64,000 nt of DNA from the NCBI GenBank assembly GCA_021234155.1, contig JAJEKV010000027.1:14272993-14336992 (forward strand), read 5' to 3'. The notes beneath the pieces are model-generated. The model was given only the letters and a program-made list of their open reading frames with translations. It had not been told where the DNA came from and did no database searches. The position numbers and the translations under genes are program-made. This DNA comes from Isoetes taiwanensis. Lineage: Eukaryota > Streptophyta > Lycopodiopsida > Isoetales > Isoetaceae. Positions 1 to 10,800 of the stretch are shown one piece after another; position 1 is the first letter of the stretch; the number at the start of each line of letters is the position of its first letter.

Positions 1-1371
1 CAAATGTTTGTGGAATCGATTGGGCTGGATCAAATGTCCGTGGAATCGATTGAGAGGAACGCCAACAAGCGGTCCATCCCCGCCACTTCAACTATCGGTC
101 GGATTCCGCTTTTATTGTTGTTCTGTTTTAGACAGAGCTCGTGCTTCTTTGAATCCATCATCCGGCAAGACCGTCCGGCAAATCCAAGTCTCATCTTTCG
201 CCAAATCAATCTGTCGAATCCAAGTCCTAATTTGACAAAACAAAATCGAACTTCATGTAGCTTGTTCTATGTCTCTCTTGTCCGCCGTGACCGCTTCAAA
301 CGACAAGAAACCCTAGAACGCTTCTAACCCTAGAACACCGATCCGCCGGAGGCCAAAATTGAAACAGAGCTTGTCAAAAAGGAAGAGCAGCCGGGACGCA
401 GAGTCCTAGAACGAGGAGAGTATAGGCCTTTACATTGCAGGTTTAGACAGAGCAGTGTCTTTGTATGCCTTATCCCAAAGCAGTGGTCTTTCTTGAGAAA
501 TTGATTATAAAGAGAAATCTTTCTCGCTAATTCACGCAGAATCATATTCATGGAAGCATTCTTTAGATCCGCTGCAAAGAAATGAAAAAGCCCAAAATTT
601 GATCGACAAAGTCTTGATTCTTGCTTGCCGATATGTTGCCTCATCCGCGACAAACGGCTATCACGCATCAAGAATAAGAATTGTGAAATTACAACTTGAG
701 TGAAATAGATTGTGCCTCTGCGGACAAATATGCAAGAAAACCACTGAGAGATTGAGTAGTGGAAAAGCAAATTTATGAGACATGTCTTATATTATAAGAC
801 ACCTCTTATAATGAAGCCATGGAAAATCAATTTTTATAAGACATGTCACAAGAATGACGTGGCACCTAAAATGCTGTCTTATAGTTATAAGACAGCCATA
901 TTTTAAGGCAACCGTGGAAAAAGGGCCTCAATCTCGTCCCTCGTTTGCAAAAGTATGATTCATATTGGGGCGTTTATTCATAGCTTTAGGCAAGTGGTAT
1001 TATTTTTCTTCTGACATCACCACACATTTCTACTTTGCTAACCTGAACCAGACCTTAGCACCTTCACTCTCCTATGCTTGTTCCAAACCTTTTCACAGAC
1101 CTTATGAACCTCTTTGCTAGGGACTTCTATTTGATATCAACCACATTTTTCTTCTTGCCATTGCTCTTCTTGCCATTGCTTTGAGATTGATCATTATGTT
1201 GGTGATTGTCATGCATCTGGTAAGCTTAGAGAAGTTGCTTTTTATGTTATTGGATGTGGTTGACATTTCATGTTCTTAGTTTGGTCTTTTCATTTTGTCA
1301 GACTAGGCATGTCGTTTGTTCCTTTATACACCACCTTCATTTATCACTGGAAGGACCATTCTATTCTATTC
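1..1371. other. Region without a supported gene; MITE-like palindromes
   Basis: No open frame here resembles a known protein. The first 60 bases contain a diverged direct repeat of about 31 bp around TGGAATCGATTG. Between about 778 and 905 there are several short palindromes built on GTCTTATA/TATAAGAC (about 784-800 and 884-901) and an inverted pair GACATGTCTTATA / TATAAGACATGTC (778-790 and 837-849). This is the look of a small decayed inverted-repeat element. The family is not identified and no target duplication was recognised. Confidence 0.4.
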
Positions 1372-1502
1372 TAGTATGCTGGTAAGCACTATTCAGCAGT
1401 GTCATGACCTTTGAGTTTATCATATTTTCCTCTTGTAGTATGCTGGTAAGCACTATTCAGCAGTGTCATGACCTTTGAGTTTATCATATTTTCCTCTTGT
1501 AG
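1372..1502. repeat. Exact 64-bp tandem duplication
   Basis: Two adjacent 64-bp copies (about 1372-1435 and 1436-1499) appear identical and are followed by the first three bases of a third. Each copy has a GGTAAGC motif near its start and a pyrimidine tract ending in TTGTAG, so it resembles an intron in miniature. Lack of divergence suggests a recent event or an assembly duplication. Confidence 0.85.
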
Positions 1503-1560
1503 CTTCCTCCAACATTCAGTAGCATTATTTAATTGATCTCACAACAGGTTTTCAGCCTCT

Positions 1561-1845
1561 ATGAATATTATTTGTTTTGGTCTGGGCACCAAACTTTACC
1601 GGATCGTATCATTGGGACCACTAACTAACAAATCAAGACATTTTAGCAAGAGTCCGTTCTTTGAAAACGTTTTTGAGTCTGTGATCTCGTCCTCGGGTCC
1701 TGAATGGAGACGGCACTCGGCGAAGATACCAATAGCATCCACTTTAGGGGTCCTAAAGCTTCCAAGTCAGATTGCTGAATATTCTACAAAAGACTTACAG
1801 ACTTTGCAGCCCATGTTAATATCATACCGTAAGGAAACGCTATAA
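1561..1845 (+). pseudogene. Cytochrome P450-like fragment (CYP72-clan-like)
   Basis: A 94-codon frame reads like the N-terminal third of a plant CYP72-clan P450. It has a segment around KSRHFSKSPFFE, where the family has its K-x2-HF-x-K stretch, then SGPEWRRH and a segment ending in LGVLKLP, where the family has its EEWxxHRKI...PAF...LK region (helix C). Two extra residues (SA) break the usual WRRHRKI order. The membrane anchor, I helix, ExxR and haem cysteine are all absent nearby, so this can only be a relic. The assignment rests on motif order alone and is tentative. Confidence 0.4.
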
Positions 1846-1984
1846 TCTTTCTATAACAGTCAGCACTTTGGAATCATATGCAAGTCCGCACTTAGGGATC
1901 ATATGCTAACAAAATTATCTTAATTGTACAGAACTTCTTTGCTCTGCTTTCATCTGTGTACAGTATTCGAGGCTTATCACAAAC

Positions 1985-4215
1985 CTATTGGAGACCATAG
2001 ATAACTTCAGGTAACTTGGTTGGTCTACACTTTATCTGTGCTCTACATAATGGGCATTCTTTCTTCTTCTGACGTTCCCAGATATCAATTGCACATGTCA
2101 TGCATACCCCTACATGACCACAGGCAAATAACGCTCTACCACCTGCTGCTGCTTCTTGAAAATTGAAAGCACAAACTGCACATTCCTCCTGCAAAGAAGC
2201 ATGTAAAAGCTCTTAGATGTTCCTCAGCTTAAATAGCCCCAGTAAAGCAACTTACATTATTTGCAGCTTCAGCGACCTTCTTTGATTCAGCATCCTTCTT
2301 TAATTTTTCCTGCTTATCCAGCCATTCTTCAAGCAATGCTTGTTTCTGGTTCTCATTTTCATCCAGGAGCTGCATGCAACAAACTTGCCATCAGAACATA
2401 CACACGATTAAAGCACACAGACTCCTAAGATATCTATTAGTACTACAAGGTCCTGGATGTGGGTGCAATTGCAGAGGGTAAGAGATTCTTTCTGTTTTGA
2501 TCTAAATATCATTGTAAAGCCGAATTCATCCCTAATGTTCCTATGGACCAGTTTATGCACAAAGTAAACTTTGTTTATTTCTTACAAAATCCATATCAAT
2601 GAACTACCTATAAATCGACTGTTACATGAAATAATGAACATGTTTACCCTCATCTTCTCTTTTTCTTGCTCTTGCATAAGCGCTTTCTCCCTTTCCCGAG
2701 CCTGCTCATTGAACTTAGCCTCTTCTTCAAGAAGCCTCTTCTCAAATAGTTCTTGCTTCTTTAGGGCGGCTTCTTCTTTATCTAGCAACTCTTTTGCCCT
2801 GTACATAAAGTTAATCAATATCAGAATACTCATTAAACTGCATGATCTATCTTACTTTCTAATTGCTTTGAATGATCAACTCACAGGCATTGTGCTCGCT
2901 CTGTTGTTTGCTCAAAGCAAGCGCGCAGATAGCCAATCTCATGTAAACGTGTGACCCTATGGTGCGCCATTCTGCCTTCTTCCTCTGCCAGCTTGCCATG
3001 CAATTTCCTTTCTCTTTCACTGCTTTGGGCATCAAGTTGTCTCAGCTGGGTGAGAAACTTTTCTTGTTGCAATTTAAACTGCAAGGAACAAGAAAAGATA
3101 AGTTCCTCGCCAAATAATTAACATCAATAAATGTAAAACAAAACAAAAAAACAACACCTCTTCTATGCGACGCTGCTCCATCTCTTCTGATCGCCTCTTT
3201 AACAACTCGAGCTCCTTCTGCTTCTGTTCTAAACGAAGCTCTAATAATTGCTGACTTGATCTCACCTCTTCATGGTGTTCTTTCAATTTTTCTAGATCAA
3301 GCTGCTTTCCTCGATACAGTGCCTTCTCTTGGTCATATTTCTGTTGGTGAAAGCAAGGACAATAGGTTTTATCTTCAAGAAGTAAGCAAAAGTTGAGTCT
3401 AGAACTATTCAATATACAAGAAGTCAACTTCTAGCCTGCCATAACAGTTTGATCGTCCATACCTGTTTCTCTTGCTTCACGGCATTTTTTACTTTCTCTT
3501 GGCAGTTCTCAAGAGACCATGCAATATCCAGGAGAGGCTGCTTGGTTTCCATGTCAACCGCCTCCGCCAAGTAACCACAGGCATGCCGGCATCTAAAAGA
3601 ATCCGCCTTTCCTCGCCCTTCCCTTGCAAGCTGCTCAGCCAACCCTCTTGCTTCAACATAGCAAAGAGGTTCATCTTTGAAGACAAGGAAAAAGGTGGTA
3701 TCATTGTTTCGAGCTCGCACAACCTGTGCAATATTGGCTGCTGCAACATGGGGAAGGAGAGACACAGGATCATCATGATGGACATTCTCCATAATAAGGA
3801 TTGGAGGCCACACCACTTTGTGGCTAACTGAAGTGTGTGGCTGTGCAGCCCTAGTCTCAAGACCAACTTCTTTTCCTGCTTCTGAGACTAGTGCCTCTTC
3901 CAAGGCCCTGTATAATCCACGATGCTGGATTCTCTTCTTCTTCTTGAATGTACCGGCATGTGCAAACAAAGCCTTCCAACCAGGAAATCTAGGCCTTGTA
4001 GGACAGGCCTCACAAATCCTGATGGTCCTATCTGTAACTAAATTGGGCGCCACATTTCCAACAGCAGACTTAACAAGTGGAGAATAATACCTGTAAGCCT
4101 TCTCCTCTGCTATTTCCTTTTCATCATCCTCCATTTCACTATCATCTTCCTCCTCTTCTGTAGACCCATCCGATTCTTCATCCTCCATCTTTTTTTTTCC
4201 ATGGCGTCCAGACAT
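1985..4215 (-). CDS. XS-domain, coiled-coil, RING-finger protein (SGS3-like relative)
   Basis: Six exons can be placed with GT-AG borders and a continuous frame: 4215-3463, 3340-3158, 3078-2885, 2798-2648, 2369-2256 and 2188-1985 (about 532 aa). After an acidic stretch (residues about 11-40) comes a zf-XS-like finger (C68, C71, H86, H98) and an XS domain starting at VVWPPILIM (about 133-222). A Glu/Lys/Arg-rich coiled coil of about 210 residues follows. The last 65 residues form a C3HC4 RING of the CGHxxxC...CPLC type. XS domains of SGS3 and IDN2/FDM proteins bind double-stranded RNA with 5' overhangs in plant RNA silencing. A RING end instead of an XH domain suggests a ubiquitin-ligase role, which is inference. 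An in-frame ATG exists at 4251; the one at 4215 was preferred because the acidic start follows it directly. No frame damage is seen, and this is the best candidate for a living gene in the window. Confidence 0.85.
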
Positions 4216-4911
4216 GGCAACAGATGTAACCAAAACACAAAATGGGTTCACTTACAAGCAAAGGCCTGGAATCTTCGAAAACTCTTCCACGGCTGCAACT
4301 TTGGGCAATGGCTCTGCTTCAACTACTCAGGCTCTTGGCATCTTCGAAAACCCAACCTTGCTTTCTGCTCAGACAGTTTTTTCCAACCCTCATCTTTTCA
4401 ATACAGCCATATTCGCAGGAAGTCTCGCAGGGGACTTCTGGAACAGAGTGTTAGATATGAATACAAAGTTTTTCCAACAATACATCATGATCGAACCTTT
4501 GGGATCATGTACAAAAGGCACAATAAGTACATGATATTTTCCGGTGATATATGTATCATTACCGTAACTCATGCTAAAATGGTGTTTGGAAACCTGCACA
4601 AAGATGGTGTTTGGAAACCTGCTAAAATGGTTTCTATGCTTTGAAGCACCTGCAAGTTTAGCTTGCCTAGGAAATATTTTGGACAATCCGTTTTTTCTAT
4701 TATTGTTGTGTCCTCACTTCATAAATCTTACCTATAGGATGTCACCATAATGAGGTCTAGGTAAGCACGTTCATCATTGTAATGAAGTTTTTGTGACCCT
4801 ACTTCTCAAATGATTTCTATTTACAATGACCGGGCACCAATGTCTCCATGGTCATAGCGCTTCGAGATGGTCTTGTGATAGACAACCCTGATTGCACTCC
4901 AAAAGAAGGCT
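4216..4911. promoter_or_regulatory. 5' flank of the XS-RING gene
   Basis: This is the stretch between the start of the minus-strand XS-RING gene and the left target duplication of the large retrotransposon. It would hold the promoter and 5' UTR of that gene, but no TATA box or other element was clear enough to place. A 25-bp unit (ATGGTGTTTGGAAACCTGC) is repeated in tandem at about 4579-4623. Plus-strand frames here look unlike real protein. Confidence 0.4.
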
Positions 4912-4916
4912 TCGAG

Positions 4917-5401
4917 TGTTACGATTCTGAGTTAGAATCTGGTTAAGTAACAGTCACCGAGATCTGTGTAGACAGATTAGAGCATGAAGCTCAGCCTTGG
5001 GAGGAGCCTAGCACCCCAAGAGGTATTAGTCAGGCTAATATTAAGTAGTGTACACTGTGCCTTGGATAGGCAGATCGTCCATAGGGACATGGCATCAGAG
5101 GAGGGTCTGATGGCCAAGCCGTATATATTGGGAGTCATGACCCCAAACATACGCTGGTCCTTACAAGTTGCCTTTGGCCAAAAGGCACCAACCACGCCGG
5201 AGAGGAAAAGGGCTAAAGGGGAGTACAACATATAAATAGAAAGGAGGACGTTGAAGGAAAAACGCGAGTTCGCCATTGGCTTCTTTGTCTGCTCTCTCGC
5301 CGGGTGAACTGAGGATTCTATGGTTGGGTGGAGAGTTCTGCCTTTTCCTTGTTGTGTGCTAGGATAAGAACTTAGCTGATTTCTGAGTGGGATTTGTAAC
5401 A
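4917..5401 (+). repeat. 5' LTR of the Gypsy element
   Basis: Starts TGTTACGATTC and ends GGGATTTGTAACA, giving a 6-bp terminal inverted repeat TGTTAC/GTAACA. Colinear with 34857-35341 over its whole length with scattered differences. ATATAAATAG at about 5231-5240 is a plausible TATA box for the element's transcript. TCGAG precedes it and a primer-binding-like site follows it. Confidence 0.9.
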
Positions 5402-5402
5402 G

Positions 5403-5421
5403 TGGTGCTTTCACTGAGAGC
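5403..5421 (+). other. Probable primer-binding site of the Gypsy element
   Basis: TGGTGCTTTCACTGAGAG begins two bases inside the 5' LTR, where reverse transcription is primed in LTR elements. It starts with the TGG expected opposite a tRNA CCA end and resembles sites I recall in plant Gypsy elements. The tRNA was not identified. Confidence 0.6.
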
Positions 5422-5467
5422 TGGAAATTGAAGCTGTAAAGTTTCAAAGACACAACTGTTTTAAGTC

Positions 5468-5654
5468 ATGGATTTACCTGGCCGGTGAGGGGCCGAGCGC
5501 CACGCCGCTTTTTAAGAAGTCGCCAGATCGCCTTAGAAGTTCTCGGGGGAAAAGGACGACGCCTTGAAAAGGAATGCCCGATGGGTCTGGTTTACAAAAT
5601 AATAAGAAAAAGCATGAGATGGCATTCGATGCTTCAAAAAATCAAGTTCCACTA
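5468..5654 (+). pseudogene. gag: gag, 5' part, of the Gypsy element
   Basis: This stretch follows the 5' LTR and primer site. An ATG at 5468 is the first candidate start, but the frame from it is broken. The piece just before the first DNA transposon reads KKHEMAFDASKNQVPL, and the same frame continues with VSEGFL at 18212 on the far side of that transposon. This continuity shows that transposon 1 landed inside this reading frame. Length and domain content cannot be judged because of frame damage. Confidence 0.6.
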
Positions 5655-6115
5655 GGGTCTAAGCACAATATTGGGGGGCAATTTTTTTGTCGCCGACATA
5701 GGGTGCCGGGGGTGCTTTTATGCCTTTTTCCTAATTTTAGGTCCATTAACTAAGAACAAAGATCGAGCCTTAAAAAACTCGAGCAAATTAAGGAGAGATC
5801 GGTAGCCCGCCAAGAATCTCTTCCCAAAATGTGGCTATCCCTCCAAATTCCAGTTTGCATTTGCTGTATTATCTTTCCTTCTTTTTTTTCAAGAACAGAT
5901 GGATTTGGTTGAGCGGTATGTGCCGAATTTCAAGCAAAGTTTGGGATTCGGGATCAGGAACTTATAGCAAAAGAGCTGGATTCGATCTTGAAGTCGATAT
6001 ACCAGAAATCTTGTTACAAGAATTTGGGGCATCGAAAGTGTTGTGGTTGGAAAAGAATTTTCAATTTTAGGAGAGCAGCCCAGTTCTTCCTTGTGATCAT
6101 GTAGTTTCCCTCGAA

Positions 6116-7897
6116 TTGCAAAAGAAAGTCCCTGGCGGCCATGCAAAAAGAAAGTCCCTATTTGGCCATAATCGTTGTCCATGTATTCAAGTGAAATGCA
6201 AATGTATCTCACCAAATACAACTTGCAGGAAAATAATGTCTGCCAAAAGAAGGATGCAGAGGAAAAGAAGAGCAGAAAGATTAGCACTTGAATCTGCATC
6301 CAGTCCTCACAGATTGGCCACTCGAACCAAACAAAAGTTGGCAAAAGGTATTCTCGATAATATTCATAGTGTATGCAAGAATTTATTTCAAGATGATAGG
6401 GATGAAATCTTGGCAAGAACAGTCGTGGATTGCCGAAATTGGCATAATGGGACACAAGGAATTGTTTGCGATTAGGCAAGTTGTTGATAATGTGAAGAGC
6501 GTCTTCAAACTAACAAGCTAAGAAGGAACCAGGATATGACACAAGCGAGGTCATCTACTCTTGTAATGGTATTTAATAATGCTAGCAATAAGTCCTGGAG
6601 TTGCAAAGACTTTAAACATAAAGAGAAGGACTGCGGTATGTCGCTTTGGACAAGAGGAAAGCAGCTGCAATTGGTGGGCCCCGTCCATGTTTAAGAGAAA
6701 GGATAGAAGTGACAAGCTCTCTTTTTAAAGATCGAGAGAAGATATATAGTTACCGGGTTTGTAACACAAGAGTATCTCCCAACAAGAAACAAGTTGTGAA
6801 GCTTAGGAGAACCTCCGGAAGGAGTCAAGAATTTCAAGCCATATAGGTTGCATCCCATCCACTTTTGGAAGAATCTCAAGGTTAGTGAACTTTGATATTA
6901 GTTTTGAAGTTCCTAGAATTGTCAATTTACTGCCACATTTGAAGATCAGACATATTTGTTGGTGTAAATGTTATAAAAGTTTTTTTGTGTTGGCTTGACG
7001 TGCGTGTTGTCTTCTAAAAAAGTTTCAAAACGTAATCCCCGACATCAAAGTAGGTTTGAGAAGGTTTGAGTGCTTGAAACCTTTGTTTGTTAGGAGACTA
7101 AAAGATCGCGGAAACTTGCATGTGCATTTATCACATGAAGATGGAATTTATGAGACATGCATTGAATAGAATTAGAAGAGACATGAACTGTTCAATTTGT
7201 GGTGCTGGAGATCTTTGTGAAGCAAAGGAGAAGACTTTCAATAGTGTTAGTGAATTATGGAGGTCAACCAGATGTTCTAAGGCGCGGATGAGGATCTTTG
7301 GCACAAAGCAAATTGTCTACAACTTGATTGCAGATCATGTGGAATAAGAAAATTCAAAAGATGTCCAAGGGAGAAGAGCGCTATTCGGACAATCGATTGG
7401 AAGAACTTTGAGAAGGTATGTACATTGTTTTTGCATTTGTATTCAATATTTGAAATGACATGTAACTTATTTTAAACTAAATCTGAGACTGCTGCAGGTT
7501 AAAGAGACAATAAAAAGAAATGTGGGAAAGGATGGCTCCATCAAAGAGAAGACCAAGGATATCATGAGGCTAGTCTACAAAACAACAACATTGAAAGAAT
7601 TCATGTCTCATGCTGAATCTGTCATGAAGCAGTTCATTCCACATAATTACACAGCTAGGTGGCAAGCAGAACAATTTAAAAATTGTCTTCAAACATTTCC
7701 AAAAGGTACTGTGGTTTCTGTTATAGATTTTGCCGAGAATTTCTCCTTCAAAGTTCAACAGGAAATCCAAAGTATGCATTGGCATAATGACCAATGATCC
7801 ATCCTAGTTCATATCACTTACAGACATGCCCAAGAATCTGAAATCCCACACATCAAGATTGGTGACATAAATATAGTGAAAGAGACACATTTCTATA
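6116..7897 (+). pseudogene. Transposase of DNA transposon 1, N-terminal exons
   Basis: Homologous blocks with damaged joins are visible. A basic N-terminal region (6236-6475) matches in layout the 19332 frame of transposon 2. A block with SNTRVSPNKK-type sequence (CNTRVSPNKKQVVK, about 6756-6800) is followed by HPIHFWKN. A block with MNCSICGAGDLC (7180-7220) may bind zinc. The last exon (about 7498-7897) has VIDFAENFSFKVQQEIQSMHW, whose first Asp is probably catalytic. A TGA sits directly after HWHNDQ. The exon stops at 7897, where the Helitron begins, and its reading resumes at 13111. This is a DDE-type transposase recognised from its DFAEN...SDG...SHGKG signature, seen in many uncharacterised repeat proteins. 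Confidence 0.75.
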
Positions 7898-10800
7898 CTA
7901 GTTATGGTGCCCGGCGTTGCCGGGCTCTAGTAGAATTTGGTGGGGTGGTTGTTTAATTGTTGGCCATCGTTCTCGATGTCGCCTCGGTGGCTTTGAAATG
8001 AAGGTGTGGCATGCAGGGAAACGATATTTATAGATAAGAACACAAACGAAGGTGTGATAGTTACTTAGTCAAGGATCGTAGTCGAGTTAGACAATATAAT
8101 TGGTTGGATGTTAGTTGTTTGCCTGCAAGATTATTGGATGTTAGTTATTTACTTCGTTTGAGATGTGAAGGCATGATTGGTTGATCGTTTGTTTGCTTTG
8201 CTCTTGATTTGTAGATTTCAAAGCGTTTCTTAAGTATGACATTTTGTTTGTGAAGTTAGTACCTAATGCAAGATAATTAAAGTTTGTAGGACATAGATTA
8301 TCGTTGATGTTGGAACGTCAGTTCCAAATGATCTTGAGTTTAAGAAAGGAAATAATGTTTAGGAAAGTTGGATTCATTTTGGGGAATGCTAGATAATGTG
8401 CATAACACACATGCGAGCACACATAAGCCAAGTCTCTGAAATATGCTGGAATGGACCAACTTCAGTGGGGCATCTAAATTAATAGGACATGTTCATCTGT
8501 CGCTGAATGTTGATATCTGTGAATCCTGTTATTACATGAGTTTTGAAATCCTTAAAACAGGTAATGAAACCTACTTCATATAGAAAGTATAGAGATGATA
8601 TCATAGAGGATACTGTACTCTACTTTAGTACTAATGGTGAAGGACAGCAAGGAGCCTATAGTTGAGATGCAGCTGCCCAATTCGATCAAGAAGTTGGCCT
8701 CAAGTCATCTACATAAGATTGTCTTGCAGCAAAGACCTGCATATAACGGCCTGCGAAACAATGAATAATGAAGAAATTAAACATGTAGGAATGATCATCA
8801 AATTGAGTGAATCAAGTAGGTCCTCTACCATGTGAAGAGGAAGCTTATGCTCCAATAGAAGAGATTTGCAGGCATTTGCAATGGTTGTATTTGGTCTAAG
8901 TTTAGGTTGTAACTCACTCTGCATCTATTTCTGGAACTGTAGAAGTGATAAGCACATATAAAATTTCAATACATATTCGCTCTAGCAACACAATCATAAA
9001 GAGAAGGTTGAGTCCAGTTTTACATTATGCAGTCTTAACATATATTCCGATTTCCTGTGTTGGTGCCTGCAAAATAAGCTTTACAGAAAGAAATAGAGAA
9101 TAGAGAAAGATAATGAGTCAAAATAAAGCAACATAACATGCAAGTACTGACTCAAATTAAAGAAACCAAATCAACTTACCTTTTCTAATAGAGAATCACA
9201 TATTTGCAACTGCCGGGCATCTTCTTACCAATCTTACCAGGTATTTTCTAGGCGGGCGTGATGATCCAAGCACAGGTAATTGATGATTAATTATGAGCTT
9301 GATTTGCAAGTGTTCCACCCCCATATACCCGACAATAAACTATGTGATATCGCCAGCTCTATAACAGGTTTGCTTGTTTTTGTTGGAATGCCTTCCCAGA
9401 ATATTATCCTGATTGATGATAGTGAAAGAATAGAAAGTAAAGGGAGAATGAGTAGACTAAAACCGAAACGACAAAGCTATATGAAAGGAATTATGTTACC
9501 TGGGTAGCCTTGACTTATTGTTGGTATAGAAACACCTATTGTTGGCATGTAAATATTGTTCTGTAGTTAAAACAGAAAGTAAAGGTAGTACTGTTATGTT
9601 TGAAGGAAAGAAGATGGCGAGTGCATGAAGTAGTATTTTTTCCTTTCATTAATTTGAGCGAATGAAGCTTTATGTATCTGAGGTACTTCGTGCTGCTGCT
9701 GAGAAACAGAATGCAAATACATGGAGGATTATTCATGAAGATGACAAAGCTATGAGTTAAGAAATATATAGCAGCTATTTAAGAATATCTTACGTGTTGT
9801 TGTGAGCGTAGGCGGGTTAGTGATGAAACGTGTGTTGTGGAATTTGCCTTTGTGCAGTAGCTTGGATTGAAAGCGAGAAGAACGACGGATGTACAGTTGG
9901 CCCTATGAGCATTGGGATAATACTTGTTCTGTAAACGTGCAAGAGAAGAAATTACGATGTTGGGCGAAATGTAGAAAGTATATGTGAAGATGTGACTGCG
10001 ATAGACTGTGTTACGTGTGAAAGCAGATCAATGTATGCCGTATCTTCGTGAAGATGCATGGTCTCTGCATTTGTTTGGCTCTGCTTTGAGTGTATTGTAC
10101 TAATGATAGTTTGTTTCTGAAGGGCGTTTGGATTTGTGCAGGACGACAAATTAAATGAACTTTGTGGTCAAGGGGTGGGAGGAAGCATGTCTTAGCAGGC
10201 AGAACTGCGATAATGAACAAACTTCATAAGTCTGCAATTTAAAGCATGAAGAATCTGAGAAGAACTACAACAGAAGAAATATAATAAGAATGCAGGTAAC
10301 CTGGGTAGATGAGCGTCGTATTCTCTTCGTGACAATTGGGAATAAGGTTTGAAGATTACTATACTGGTCGGGTTTGACATATCTTTGCCAACATATGCAA
10401 GTGCAAGTCTGCAATAGTGTTTAAGGATTGCAAATCTGATGAAAGAGAAAACTTGTATTACCGTAGATGTTACTAAGAATAAAGATAGTTTTGCCAAGAT
10501 ATGCAAAATTTGGAAAGAGCATTTCTTTGGATGTGCAGCATTAAATGGTAGATATTACCTATAGATTGACTTGCAATGTTGCCGAAGGAAGACGACACGA
10601 ATGAAAGCTGCTGAGCTGCGTTCCATCTTGCGAACATATCATTGCGAGTGTATATTTTCTGAAACAGAAGTTAAGTATGAGCGACAAAAGTGATGCAAGG
10701 AATAAAATTATTAACTTCAAAGCAATAGCTGTTTAAGGTCAAAAATGAAGTAGTAATAACAAAGTATGGATCAACTGCAACACCTGCAATTGATGTGTTT

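Noticed and set aside
330-770. Minus-strand frame of 146 codons
   Set aside because: No domain, no exon context, and composition like non-coding AT-rich DNA.
4214-4534. Plus-strand frame of 106 codons opposite the start of the XS-RING gene
   Set aside because: Overlaps the promoter and start of a better-supported gene, shows an internal short repeat (GIFEN) and no known similarity.
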